From Rhodobacter sp. (GTDB lineage: Bacteria; Pseudomonadota; Alphaproteobacteria; Rhodobacterales; Rhodobacteraceae): DNA of 64,000 bases. The stretch spans positions 248,001-312,000 of the forward strand of contig JACKKE010000003.1 of NCBI GenBank assembly GCA_020637595.1. Reading direction: 5' to 3'. Below the pieces are notes generated by a model, which did no database searches, was not told the origin of the DNA, and saw nothing but the letters and a program-made list of their open reading frames with translations. This document shows positions 7,153 through 17,117 of this stretch, one piece after another (positions within the stretch are counted from its first letter, which is position 1; each line of letters opens with the position of its first letter). The translations under genes and the position numbers were made by a program.

Positions 7153-7656
7153 ATGCGGGTGTTGGGAATCGACCCGGGTTTGAGGAACCTTGGCTGGGGC
7201 GTGATCGACGTCGAGGGCGTCCGGTTGCGCCATGTCGCGAATGGCACACTGCATTCGCAGGGCCAGGATCTGGCGACGCGGCTCCTCAGCCTGCATGTCC
7301 AGCTGACCGATGTGCTGGCGCGCATGACACCGGATTGTGCGGCGGTCGAACAAACCTTTGTCAACAAGGATGCCGTGGCAACGCTGAAACTGGGCCACGC
7401 CCGGGCGATCGCCCTGCTGGTGCCCGCACAGGCAGGGCTGACGGTGGGCGAATACGCCCCGAACGCGGTGAAGAAGGCCGTGGTCGGCGTCGGCAAGGCA
7501 GCCAAGGTGCAGGTCGATCACATGGTGAAGATGCAGCTGCCCGGCGCGGTGATGGACAGCCCCGACGCGGCCGATGCCCTGGCGGTGGCGATCTGCCACG
7601 CCTTCCATATGCAAAGCGCGGGCCGGCTGCAGGCGGCGCTGAGGGCTGCGGAATGA
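7153..7656 (+). CDS. ruvC: Crossover junction endodeoxyribonuclease RuvC
   Basis: Holliday-junction resolvase of 167 residues that makes paired nicks in junctions held by RuvAB. The catalytic acidic set is visible: Asp7 in GIDPGLRNLGWG, Glu in AAVEQTFVNKD (about residue 66), and the C-terminal pair in DSPDAADALAVAICH (about residues 137-143). Length is normal. Its stop overlaps the ruvA start (ATGA), giving a ruvC-ruvA-ruvB order. Possible SOS control is noted at 7081. Confidence 0.97.
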   Translation: MRVLGIDPGLRNLGWGVIDVEGVRLRHVANGTLHSQGQDLATRLLSLHVQLTDVLARMTPDCAAVEQTFVNKDAVATLKLGHARAIALLVPAQAGLTVGEYAPNAVKKAVVGVGKAAKVQVDHMVKMQLPGAVMDSPDAADALAVAICHAFHMQSAGRLQAALRAAE

Positions 7657-8327
7657 TCGGCAAGATCTCGGGGCGGATCGACTACCGCGCGGGCGACCAT
7701 GTGCTGATCGACGTGCGCGGCGTCGGCTATCTCGTCTATGCCTCGGACCGCACGCTGGCAGCCCTGCCCGGCCCGGGCGAGGCCTGCGCACTCTATACCG
7801 AATTGCTGGTGCGCGAGGATCTGCTGCAGCTCTTCGGCTTTCTGACGCTGGCGGAAAAGGAATGGCACCGGCTCTTGATGTCGGTGCAGGGGGTCGGCGC
7901 CAAGGCGGCAATGGCGATCCTCGGCGCACTGGGGCCCGACGGGGTGGCGCGGGCTCTGACGATCGGCGACGCGGGCGCGATCCGCAAGGCCCCCGGGATC
8001 GGGCCGAAGCTGGCGCAGCGCGTGGTGATGGAACTCAAGGACAAGGCGCCGGCCGTGATGGCGCTGGGCGCCGCCGCCCCCGATCTGGGCGACGACACTC
8101 CGGTGATCGAGGACGAGGCGCCGGCCGCAGCACCCGCCGCGAAACCTGCGCCGAAACCCTCGGCCCGCCGCCAGTCGGCGCAGGCGCAGGCCGATGCGCT
8201 CTCGGCGCTCACGAACCTCGGCTATGGCCCGTCGGATGCAGCCCAGGCCGTCGCCCAGGCCGCCGAGACCGAAACCGAGACCCCGGCCCTGATCCGCGCT
8301 GCCCTGAAACTGCTGGCGCCGAAATGA
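7653..8327 (+). CDS. ruvA: Holliday junction branch migration protein RuvA
   Basis: Junction-binding subunit (224 residues) that loads the RuvB motor. Domain I (OB fold) starts MIGKISGRIDYRAGDHVLIDV; the two helix-hairpin-helix motifs are VQGVGAKAAMAIL and APGIGPKLAQRVVMEL (about residues 75-130). A flexible Ala/Pro-rich linker (about residues 148-175, PAAAPAAKPAPKPS) leads to domain III, ADALSALTNLGYGPSDAAQAV, which contacts RuvB. ATG lies in a four-base overlap with the ruvC stop, which fixes the start. Confidence 0.96.
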   Translation: MIGKISGRIDYRAGDHVLIDVRGVGYLVYASDRTLAALPGPGEACALYTELLVREDLLQLFGFLTLAEKEWHRLLMSVQGVGAKAAMAILGALGPDGVARALTIGDAGAIRKAPGIGPKLAQRVVMELKDKAPAVMALGAAAPDLGDDTPVIEDEAPAAAPAAKPAPKPSARRQSAQAQADALSALTNLGYGPSDAAQAVAQAAETETETPALIRAALKLLAPK

Positions 8328-8339
8328 GTCCTGCCTCCT

Positions 8340-8382
8340 CACCTTGTGTCAAATACGCCGGGGTGCGGGGTGGAACCCCGCT
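8340..8382 (+). repeat. Modular intergenic repeat, copy 3
   Basis: Core CACCTTGTGTCAAATACGCC (8340-8359), then the hairpin GCGGGG-TGGAA-CCCCGC (8365-8381). It lies between ruvA and ruvB, which are otherwise one operon, so transcription must cross it or ruvB must have its own start. Confidence 0.6.
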
Positions 8383-8416
8383 TCCGCAACCGGCCACCAG
8401 GCGCTAGACCCGGACC

Positions 8417-9451
8417 ATGACCACCCCCGACCCCACCCTCCGCCCCAACCGCCAGCCCGAGGACGCCGACCGCGCCCTCAGGCCGCAGATGCTGGACGAA
8501 TTCATCGGCCAGCATGAGGCGCGGCGGAACCTCAAGGTGTTCATCCAGTCTGCCAAGATGCGCGGCGAGGCGATGGACCACACGCTGTTCTACGGCCCGC
8601 CCGGTCTGGGCAAGACGACGCTGGCGCAGATCATGGCGCGCGAACTGGGCGTGGGCTTTCGCATGACCTCGGGGCCGGTGCTGGCCAAGGCCGGCGATCT
8701 GGCGGCGATCCTGACCAACCTCGAGGCGCGCGACGTCCTGTTCATCGACGAGATCCACCGCCTGAACCCCGCGGTCGAAGAGGTGCTCTACCCGGCGATG
8801 GAGGATTTCCAGCTGGATCTGGTGATCGGCGAGGGGCCAGCGGCGCGCACCGTGCGGATTGAACTCCAACCCTTCACGCTGGTCGGCGCCACAACCAGGC
8901 TGGGCCTGTTGACGACGCCCTTGCGCGACCGCTTCGGCATCCCGACCCGGCTGCAGTTCTATACCGAGCCCGAACTGTGCGAGATCGTCGCGCGCGGCGC
9001 GCGGCTCTTGGGCGTCGCCGCGGCAGACGAGGGCGTGCACGAGATCGCGCGGCGCGCGCGCGGCACGCCGCGGATCGCCGGGCGGCTGTTGCGCCGGGTC
9101 GTTGATTTCGCGCTGGTCGAGGGCGACGGCCGGCTGACCCAGGCGCTGGCCGACGATGCGCTGACCCGGCTGGGGGTGGACCACCTGGGCCTCGACGGGG
9201 CGGACCGGCGCTATCTGCGCCTTCTGGCCGAAAGCTATGGCGGCGGGCCGGTGGGGGTGGAAACCATCGCCGCGGCGCTCAGCGAAAGCCGGGACGCGAT
9301 CGAAGAGGTGATCGAGCCCTATCTGCTGCAACAAGGCCTGATCGCGCGCACCCCGCGCGGGCGGATGCTGACCGCGGCCAGCTGGCGGCACCTGGGGCTG
9401 GCCCCGCCCCGCCCCGCCGCGCAGGGCGAGATGTTCGAGGGCGACGGCTGA
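8417..9451 (+). CDS. ruvB: Holliday junction helicase RuvB
   Basis: AAA+ ring motor of 344 residues that drives branch migration with RuvA. The conserved N-terminus LRPQMLDEFIGQHEARRNLKV is followed by Walker A GPPGLGKTTL, Walker B DVLFIDEIHRL, sensor 1 in TLVGATTRLGLL, the arginine-finger region PLRDRFGI and the C-terminal winged-helix domain with GLIARTPRGRMLT. Length is normal. It is 89 bases from ruvA, separated by a repeat copy with a hairpin. Confidence 0.97.
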   Translation: MTTPDPTLRPNRQPEDADRALRPQMLDEFIGQHEARRNLKVFIQSAKMRGEAMDHTLFYGPPGLGKTTLAQIMARELGVGFRMTSGPVLAKAGDLAAILTNLEARDVLFIDEIHRLNPAVEEVLYPAMEDFQLDLVIGEGPAARTVRIELQPFTLVGATTRLGLLTTPLRDRFGIPTRLQFYTEPELCEIVARGARLLGVAAADEGVHEIARRARGTPRIAGRLLRRVVDFALVEGDGRLTQALADDALTRLGVDHLGLDGADRRYLRLLAESYGGGPVGVETIAAALSESRDAIEEVIEPYLLQQGLIARTPRGRMLTAASWRHLGLAPPRPAAQGEMFEGDG

Positions 9452-9463
9452 GCCTGGCGGGCA

Positions 9464-9482
9464 ACGCCGCGTCGACGCGGCG

Positions 9483-9483
<1 letters not shown>
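9464..9483. terminator. Palindrome between ruvB and copA
   Basis: Perfect 20-base palindrome: ACGCCGCG (9464-9471), TCGA, CGCGGCGT (9476-9483). Its last base is part of the stop codon of the convergent copA gene. No T-run; probably a bidirectional terminator. Confidence 0.45.
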
Positions 9484-11930
<2,447 letters not shown>

Positions 11931-12005
11931 ATCGGACCTCCTGGCGCAGATATGGACCCGACGCCCCGGGTGCGGCAAGCCCCCGCAGACACAAGACCCA
12001 AACCG

Positions 12006-12509
12006 TCACGCCATCCGGGCCACGCACCACGCGGTCAGCGCCTCGGCATCGGCGGGCAGGGCCTCGGCCATCCCTTCGGCAAAGGCGGCAAAGCCGGTCA
12101 GGTTGTCGCGCTTGACACCCACCAACACCGGCAGCCCCCGGCCCAGCGCCTCGCCGATCAGCAGGCGAAAGCCGCGGCCCTCTATCTCGGCCTTGCCGAA
12201 CTTGTTGACGATCAGCAGCCGCGCCTCCGGCAGCGAGGCCTCGACCAGCCCGACCGCCGTTTCCAGCCCGTTCGCGTCCAGCCGGCACCCCTGCGCAGCC
12301 CCGCCCAGCGACTGGCTGATCCGCACCCGCTCGGCCCGCCCCAGCACCTGCAGGTCCATGTCGCAACGGGTCTGCCCGGCACGTTCGGTGTTGTGCTGGA
12401 CGACGCCAGCCAAGGGCCATCCCTCGGCCTGCAAACCGCGCGCGACCTCGGCCAGCAGCCGGTCGGTCTCGCCGCGCCCGTCGCCCGTCACATATCCCAG
12501 CGCCGTCAT
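12006..12509 (-). CDS. DUF2478 family protein, molybdenum-associated
   Basis: A 167-residue cytoplasmic protein of the DUF2478 family, which is often found with molybdenum transport or cofactor genes. The N-terminus MTALGYVTGDGRGETDRLLAEVARGL resembles a degenerate nucleotide-binding loop, and ARLLIVNKFGKAEIEGRG looks like the second acidic motif of THEP1-like NTPases. The invariant P-loop GKT/S is not present, so NTP hydrolysis is doubtful. It is divergent from mobA with a 64-base gap, which supports a link to the molybdenum cofactor. Confidence 0.75.
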   Translation of the reverse strand: MTALGYVTGDGRGETDRLLAEVARGLQAEGWPLAGVVQHNTERAGQTRCDMDLQVLGRAERVRISQSLGGAAQGCRLDANGLETAVGLVEASLPEARLLIVNKFGKAEIEGRGFRLLIGEALGRGLPVLVGVKRDNLTGFAAFAEGMAEALPADAEALTAWCVARMA

Positions 12510-12573
12510 GGCCACCCCTTGTTGCCGGTCGCGGCCCTGATACAGTTTCCACGCAATGGGGGAAAGAGACACG

Positions 12574-13155
12574 ATGACCGGCATAGCGGGGGTGATCCTG
12601 GCGGGCGGGCAGGCAAGGCGTATGGGCGGGGGCGACAAGGGCCTGTTGCCGGTGCGGGGCCGGCCAATGCTGGCGCATGTGATCGAGCGTCTATCACCAC
12701 AGGTCACGCGCCTCGCGCTGAACGCGAACGGCGATCCCGCGCGCTTTGCCGATTTTGCCCTGCCCGTTCTGGCCGACCCGCTGCCGGGCTTCCCCGGCCC
12801 GCTGGCCGGGATTCTGGCGGCGATGGACTGGGCCGCAGCCCAAGGCCTCGACCGGGTCGCCACCGCCGCCGCCGACACGCCCTTCCTGCCGCGCGACCTG
12901 GTGGTGCGCCTCGCTGCCGCCGGACCGCTCGCCATCGCCGCCAGCCCGGATGCCGAGGGCGCGCTGCGCAGCCACCCCACCGCTGCGCTCTGGCCCACCG
13001 TCCTGCGCGAGACCCTGCGCGCCGACCTGGCAGCGGGCGAACGCCGCCTCGGCCGCTGGGCCGCCGCGCAGGGGGCCGCCATCGTGCGCTTCGACGAAAC
13101 CCCGGACCCGTTTGTCAACGTCAACACCCCAGACGACCTCGCCCGCCTTGCATGA
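12574..13155 (+). CDS. mobA: Molybdenum cofactor guanylyltransferase
   Basis: MobA (193 residues from ATG 12574) transfers GMP from GTP to molybdopterin, giving the bis-MGD cofactor of the DMSO-reductase family. The nucleotidyltransferase signature ILAGGQARRMGGGDKGLLPVRG is close to the N-terminus; LPGFPGPLAGILAAMDWA and AAADTPFLPRDLV (the DTP motif) follow; NVNTPDDLARLA is the normal C-terminus. GGGGGAAAG stands eight bases before ATG 12574; an ATG 18 bases upstream lacks a ribosome binding site. The stop overlaps the next ATG by four bases. Confidence 0.93.
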   Translation: MTGIAGVILAGGQARRMGGGDKGLLPVRGRPMLAHVIERLSPQVTRLALNANGDPARFADFALPVLADPLPGFPGPLAGILAAMDWAAAQGLDRVATAAADTPFLPRDLVVRLAAAGPLAIAASPDAEGALRSHPTAALWPTVLRETLRADLAAGERRLGRWAAAQGAAIVRFDETPDPFVNVNTPDDLARLA

Positions 13156-14003
13156 TCTTCGACCGGATCGCCATCCTCGACTGGTCCGCCGCCAACCGCC
13201 CCCGGCGGGGCAAGGATTCGATCTGGCTCGGCCATGACAGCGCCCCGCCCGAGAACCTGCCGACCCGCGCCACCGCCTTCGACCGCCTGACCGCGCTGGT
13301 CGAGGACGCACTGACCCGCAACCAGCGCCTGCTGATCGGCGCGGATTTCGCCTTTGGCTACCCCCGGGGCTTTGCCCGCGCCCTCACCGGTCAGGACAAC
13401 GCGCTGGCCCTCTGGCAACAGCTCGCTGACCGCCTGCAGGACGACGCCCGAAACCGCTCGAACCGCCTCGAGGTCGCGGCCGAGATCAACCGCGGCCTGC
13501 CCGGCCTCGGCCCGTTCTGGTTCAACCCGACGAAAACCGACCTGCCCGGCCTGCCACGCAAAGGCACGACCCGCCACGGCCACGGGTTCACCGACCTGCG
13601 GGTCACGGATCGCACCAGGGGCGCGCAATCGGTCTGGAAACTTGGCGGCGCGGGCGCCGTCGGCTCGCAGGTGCTGACCGGCCTGCCGGTCCTCTGGCGG
13701 TTGCGCGCGGCCTTCCCCGGCCGCATCGCCGCCTGGCCGTTCGAGCCCCCTGCCCCGGTCACCCTGGCCGAGGTCTTCCCCTCGCTCCTCGCTGCCCCGG
13801 TGCGCGCGGCCACCGCCGCGGGACCGGTGCGCGATGCCGTGCAGGTCACGCTGCTCGCCCGGGCGCTTGCCACGCTCGACCACCAGGGCGCGCTGGCCCC
13901 GCTCCTTGTCCCGCCACCCGCCCCCAAAGACGAAGGCTGGATCCTCGGCCTCGGGGCCGAAGCCGCCCTGAACGCCGCCTGCCCGCCCGCATCTTGGCGT
14001 TGA
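13152..14003 (+). CDS. RNase H-fold-like protein coupled to mobA
   Basis: A 283-residue protein often labelled only as a molybdopterin guanine dinucleotide synthesis protein in Rhodobacterales. From the sequence it resembles DUF429-type RNase H-like proteins: an acidic first strand (IAILDWSAAN, Asp10) and a second acidic motif (LLIGADFAFGYPRGFA). Later parts contain SVWKLGGAGAVGSQVLTGLPVLWRL. No known catalytic role in cofactor synthesis. It starts in a four-base overlap with mobA, so the two are co-translated. The final codons and the stop lie inside an intergenic repeat core (13990-14012), so the natural C-terminus may have been changed by repeat insertion. Confidence 0.65.
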   Translation: MIFDRIAILDWSAANRPRRGKDSIWLGHDSAPPENLPTRATAFDRLTALVEDALTRNQRLLIGADFAFGYPRGFARALTGQDNALALWQQLADRLQDDARNRSNRLEVAAEINRGLPGLGPFWFNPTKTDLPGLPRKGTTRHGHGFTDLRVTDRTRGAQSVWKLGGAGAVGSQVLTGLPVLWRLRAAFPGRIAAWPFEPPAPVTLAEVFPSLLAAPVRAATAAGPVRDAVQVTLLARALATLDHQGALAPLLVPPPAPKDEGWILGLGAEAALNAACPPASWR

Positions 14004-14012
14004 AAATATCCC
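13990..14012 (+). repeat. Intergenic repeat core, copy 4, overlapping a stop codon
   Basis: Starts CATCTTGGCGTTGAAAATAT and ends CCC. The TGA stop of the preceding gene (14001-14003) lies inside it, so the repeat encodes the last residues SWR. This is a hybrid of the two core types. Confidence 0.55.
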
Positions 14013-14133
14013 GGAGGGAGCCGAAGGCGGGGGTTGCTCATTGTCTCGCCCTTGGTCCGAGAAACAATGGACAACGAGCCCCCCATCCGCGTGTCAGCGC
14101 ACAAAGGTCTTGCCGCGCAGCGGCGCCGCCGAC

Positions 14134-14370
14134 CTAGACCGCGCCGCAACGGATCAGATGCACCAGTGCGCCCCTCTCCTCGGTCGCGCCCAGATACTCA
14201 TGCCCCGTCTGCGCGCAGAAATGCGGCATGTCGATCACCGAGGCCCTGTCGGTGGCGGCGATCCGCAGCACCTGCCCCGGTGCCATGCGCAACAAGGCCT
14301 TGCGGGCCTTCAGCACCGGTAGCGGGCACAACAGCCCGCGCGCGTCGATATCCTCGTCCGGGGTCATCAT
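14134..14370 (-). CDS. TusA/SirA-family sulfur carrier protein
   Basis: A 78-residue protein with the TusA fold signature: DARGLLCPLPVLKARKAL, with the Cys-Pro motif that carries persulfide sulfur, followed by the beta-strand region GQVLRIAATDRASVIDMPHFCAQTGHEYL. TusA proteins relay sulfur for tRNA thiolation and for molybdenum cofactor and formate dehydrogenase maturation; the nearby mobA group fits the latter, but this is inference. It is the last gene of a minus-strand run after a broken HNH gene. Two ATG codons are adjacent (14370 and 14367). Confidence 0.88.
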   Translation of the reverse strand: MMTPDEDIDARGLLCPLPVLKARKALLRMAPGQVLRIAATDRASVIDMPHFCAQTGHEYLGATEERGALVHLIRCGAV

Positions 14371-14408
14371 CCCTGCCCCCTATGCAATGCCATGCGCCAA
14401 GTCCAGTG

Positions 14409-14707
14409 TCATCGCCGCCTCCGTCCCCCCCCCCCCGGAACCCGCGCCACAAAGCCGGGCGGCCATCCCGCCACCCAGGCCATGACCCACGCGATCCGTG
14501 GATGGCCGCGATCCTCGCACAGCCGCGCGCCGGCTCGACCCCGGTCAGCGCGGCATGGATTTCCTTGGGGCAGATGTGGTGCAGCAGAACCGGCGGCCCG
14601 CCCTTGCCGCCCGTCAGGCGCGGCACCAGATGGTGCAGCGATTGCGGCACATCCGGCGGGATCGGCCGGCCACACAGCGGACAGAGGGGATCGGTTTCCC
14701 CAGTCAA
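14409..14707 (-). pseudogene. HNH endonuclease-like gene, frameshifted
   Basis: The start is TTG in a TTGA overlap with the upstream stop. The first 56 or so residues fit a small HNH family: paired cysteines in PLCPLCGRPIPPDVPQ, LHHLVPRLTGGKGGPPV and HHICPKEIHAALT. After about EPARGC (near 14530) the frame loses similarity, and the expected C-terminus HPRIAWVMAWVAGWPPGF-ARVPGGGGRRRR continues in another frame to a TGA at 14409. From memory of the family length, about ten bases are missing at the junction. A 12-base C run (14425-14436, G on the coding strand) lies near the 3' end. It could also be a sequencing error. Confidence 0.65.
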
Positions 14708-15228
14708 TAGAGCGGATCGGCCTGCACCGAGATCAATAGCGTGCCGTCCGCCTCGACCCGCAGCGCCCCCACCGGCTGGCCGCGCACACCGATCTCGGGC
14801 ATCGGCACCAGCCGCGCCGGAATATCCCAGCAAACCTGCCCGGCCCCGACGCTCACCCGCCGGCCCGCGAACTCCCCGCTCTCGACCGCCCCGACCAGCG
14901 CATCCCCGACCAGCGCAACCGCACCGAGGGGACGCGCCGCTGCCCAGCGATTGCGAAACGCCGGGCGGAACAGCCCGCCCAGCCCCGGCACCACGCTGAA
15001 ATCCGCGCGGTTCTCGTCATAAAGATCCGCGCTGCCATCCCAGCGCAGCCCGGCACGCCCCAGCCGGATTTCCCGGACCAGCACGGACCGCCCTCCCTCC
15101 AGCCGCAGGCTCAACGGCCGGCGGTCGCCCTGCAGCAATACGTCCGGCACATCGCCAGCAGCCCGCTGCCCCCGTCCGCCGACAACCAGAGCGGCAATCA
15201 CGGCGCTGGCGAAAGTTCTGCGATGCAT
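14704..15228 (-). CDS. Secreted protein of unknown function
   Basis: A 174-residue protein I do not recognise. The N-terminus MHRRTFASAVIAALVVGGRGQRAAGD is an export signal; the twin arginines before a hydrophobic stretch leave Tat export possible. The mature part is beta-rich and has no cysteine pair except a single CWDIPARL. AGGAGA precedes ATG 15228. It overlaps the start of the broken HNH gene by four bases, so it leads a three-gene minus-strand unit with HNH and tusA. Likely periplasmic. Confidence 0.6.
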   Translation of the reverse strand: MHRRTFASAVIAALVVGGRGQRAAGDVPDVLLQGDRRPLSLRLEGGRSVLVREIRLGRAGLRWDGSADLYDENRADFSVVPGLGGLFRPAFRNRWAAARPLGAVALVGDALVGAVESGEFAGRRVSVGAGQVCWDIPARLVPMPEIGVRGQPVGALRVEADGTLLISVQADPLY

Positions 15229-15318
15229 CGGCGTCTCCTCGTTCGGTTTCCGCCACCCTAGCACGCGCCAGGGCCGGACACCCGTCAGACCTGCGTGATG
15301 GCGTCGCATGAACAGTAA

Positions 15319-15386
15319 GGGCGCGCAGCCTCCCCGCTGCGCGCCCCTCGCTACCCCCGCGGGGTAGGGTGCGTGCTCGCACGCAC
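15319..15386 (-). terminator. Three successive hairpins after ilvC
   Basis: GGGCGCGCAGC (15319-15329) / GCTGCGCGCCC (15336-15346), an 11-base perfect stem; then the palindrome CTACCCCCGCGGGGTAG (15350-15366); then GGTGCGTG / CACGCACC (15367-15386). They fill the gap between the ilvC stop and the next minus-strand gene. No long T-run. Probably the ilvC 3' end and a block to read-through. Confidence 0.5.
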
Positions 15387-15403
15387 CGCTTTCAAAGGCC
15401 CGA

Positions 15404-16426
15404 TCAGTTGCGGGCCTTGTCGACCATCTTGCCCTTGGCAATCCAGGGCATCATCGCGCGCAGCTTCTCGCCGACCTGCTCGATCTGATGCTCGTCGTTC
15501 AGACGGCGGGTCGCCTTGAAGAACGGCTGACCGACGGCGTTTTCCTGCATGAAGTCACGCACGAACTTGCCGGTCTGGATGTCCGACAGGACTTCCTTCA
15601 TCGCCTTCTTGGTCTGCTCGTAGGGCAGAATGCGCGGGCCCGAGACATACTCGCCATATTCGGCGGTGTTCGAGATCGAGTAATTCATGTTCGCGATGCC
15701 GCCCTCATAGATCAGGTCGACGATCAGCTTCACCTCGTGCAGGCACTCGAAATAGGCCATCTCGGGTTCATAGCCGGCTTCCACCAGGGTTTCGAAGCCC
15801 ATGCGGATCAGCTCGACCAGACCACCACACAGCACGGCCTGCTCACCGAACAGGTCGGTTTCGCATTCCTGACGGAAGTTGGTCTCGATGATGCCCGAAC
15901 GGCCGCCACCGATCGCCGAGCAATAGCTCAGACCCAGCTCCATCGCACGGCCGGTGGCATCCTGATGCACCGCGACCAGGCAGGGCACGCCGCCGCCCTT
16001 GACGTATTCGCCGCGCACGGTGTGGCCCGGGCCCTTCGGCGCCATCATGATGACGTCGACGCCGGGTTTCGGCTCGATCAGGCCGAAATGCACGTTCAGA
16101 CCGTGGGCAAAGGCGATCGCCGCGCCCTCGCGCAGGTTGTCATGGACGTATTTCTTGTAGGTCTCGGCCTGCAGCTCGTCAGGCATGGTGAACATGATCA
16201 GGTCGCACCAGGCGGCGGCCTCGGCGATGCCCATGACCTTCAGGCCCTCGGCTTCGCATTTCTTGGCCGAGGCCGAGCCCGGGCGCAGCGCAACGACGAC
16301 GTTCTTGGCGCCCGAATCGCGCAGGTTCAGCGCATGGGCGTGGCCCTGGCTGCCATAGCCGAGGATCGCGACCTTCTTGTCCTTGATCAGGTTGATGTCG
16401 CAGTCGCGATCGTAATACACGCGCAT
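15404..16426 (-). CDS. ilvC: Ketol-acid reductoisomerase
   Basis: Class I (short) acetohydroxyacid isomeroreductase of 340 residues, second common step of valine and isoleucine synthesis. Rossmann motif GYGSQGHAHALNLRDSG is at residues 24-40; the NADPH-selecting loop LRPGSASAKKCEAEG follows; catalytic carboxylates lie in DLFGEQAVLCGGLVE and the C-terminal domain has YFECLHEVKLIVDLIYEGG and NTAEYGEYVSGPR. ATG 16426 gives the normal N-terminus MRVYYDRDCDINLIKDKKVA. It is divergent from an Lrp-type regulator across an AT-rich gap, which suggests leucine-responsive control. Confidence 0.97.
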   Translation of the reverse strand: MRVYYDRDCDINLIKDKKVAILGYGSQGHAHALNLRDSGAKNVVVALRPGSASAKKCEAEGLKVMGIAEAAAWCDLIMFTMPDELQAETYKKYVHDNLREGAAIAFAHGLNVHFGLIEPKPGVDVIMMAPKGPGHTVRGEYVKGGGVPCLVAVHQDATGRAMELGLSYCSAIGGGRSGIIETNFRQECETDLFGEQAVLCGGLVELIRMGFETLVEAGYEPEMAYFECLHEVKLIVDLIYEGGIANMNYSISNTAEYGEYVSGPRILPYEQTKKAMKEVLSDIQTGKFVRDFMQENAVGQPFFKATRRLNDEHQIEQVGEKLRAMMPWIAKGKMVDKARN

Positions 16427-16558
16427 TGGGGCGCTCCTTCTTCTTTCTGGATGCCGCGCATCATAGGCCGATTTCCCCACAATAGATTGCAAAATCCCGC
16501 AAAAATCATCAGAGTATAAAAGTATCTATTCGCCTAAAGGCCAAATACCGAAGCTTTC
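16427..16558. promoter_or_regulatory. AT-rich divergent control region ilvC / lrp
   Basis: 132 bases, markedly AT-rich against its surroundings (about 16480-16555). It holds a direct repeat GCAAAA (16489-16494 and 16499-16504, ten-base step) and AGTAT twice (near 16513 and 16521). Regulators of the Lrp family bind such phased AT-rich sites. I could not assign a standard -35/-10 pair. Confidence 0.45.
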
Positions 16559-17017
16559 ATGTCCGTCGACGATACCGACCGCCGCATCCTGCGCCAACTC
16601 CAGGCCGATCCCGCCCAGCCGATGGCCGAACTCGCGCGCCGCGCCAACGTGACCGAGGCCACCGCCTCGCGCCGCCTCGACCGGCTGCGCGCGCGCGGCA
16701 TCCTGCGCGGCCAGCAGGCGGTGATCGACTGGCGCAAACTGGGCTGGGAGGTCGCCGTCTCGCTGCGGATCACCCTCGACAAGACCGATCCGCGCGCCTT
16801 TGACGACTTCCTCGCCGCCGCCCGCACCGTGCCCGAAGTGCTGGAAATCCAGACCTTCCTCGGCCGGGTCGACGTGCGCCTCTTCGTCATCGCCCGCGAT
16901 ATGGCCCATTACCAGCAGATCTACCGCGAACGCATCCTCGCCCTGCCGCATATCGTCGACCTCGAGGCCCTGATGCATATCGCCGAAATCAAGCACGGCG
17001 AGACCCTGCCGCTATGA
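16559..17017 (+). CDS. Lrp/AsnC family regulator, first
   Basis: A 152-residue transcription regulator. The N-terminal winged helix-turn-helix reads DDTDRRILRQLQADPAQPMAELARRANVTEATASRRLDRLRARGIL; the C-terminal RAM ligand-binding domain has EVLEIQTFLGRVDVRLFVIARDM and ends in ALMHIAEIKHGETLPL. Such proteins bind amino acids and form octamers. Divergence from ilvC makes ilvC a likely target. A second Lrp-type gene follows 100 bases downstream. Confidence 0.9.
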   Translation: MSVDDTDRRILRQLQADPAQPMAELARRANVTEATASRRLDRLRARGILRGQQAVIDWRKLGWEVAVSLRITLDKTDPRAFDDFLAAARTVPEVLEIQTFLGRVDVRLFVIARDMAHYQQIYRERILALPHIVDLEALMHIAEIKHGETLPL

Positions 17018-17030
17018 CCAGCGCCCCTTT

Positions 17031-17092
17031 CATCTTGCCGAAAATACGCTCGGGGGGCGCGCCGCAGGCGCGTGGGGGGCAGACAGCCCCCC
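17031..17092 (+). repeat. Modular intergenic repeat, copy 5
   Basis: Core CATCTTGCCGAAAATACGCT (17031-17050), hairpin CGCGCC-GCA-GGCGCG (17058-17072), hairpin GGGGGGC-AGACA-GCCCCCC (17074-17092). The last module recurs in inverted form at 38728-38744. It fills the gap between the two Lrp genes. Confidence 0.75.
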
Positions 17093-17117
17093 GCCCCGGC
17101 CGCCACAGGCGCACCCG

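Noticed and set aside
6888..7652. N-terminal extension in frame with ruvA
   Set aside because: RuvA has a standard start at 7653 in a four-base overlap with ruvC; the upstream part is antigenic shadow of ruvC in another frame.
16487..16520. TTGCAA ... TATAAA promoter for the first lrp gene
   Set aside because: The spacer would be 22 bases, too long for a standard promoter.
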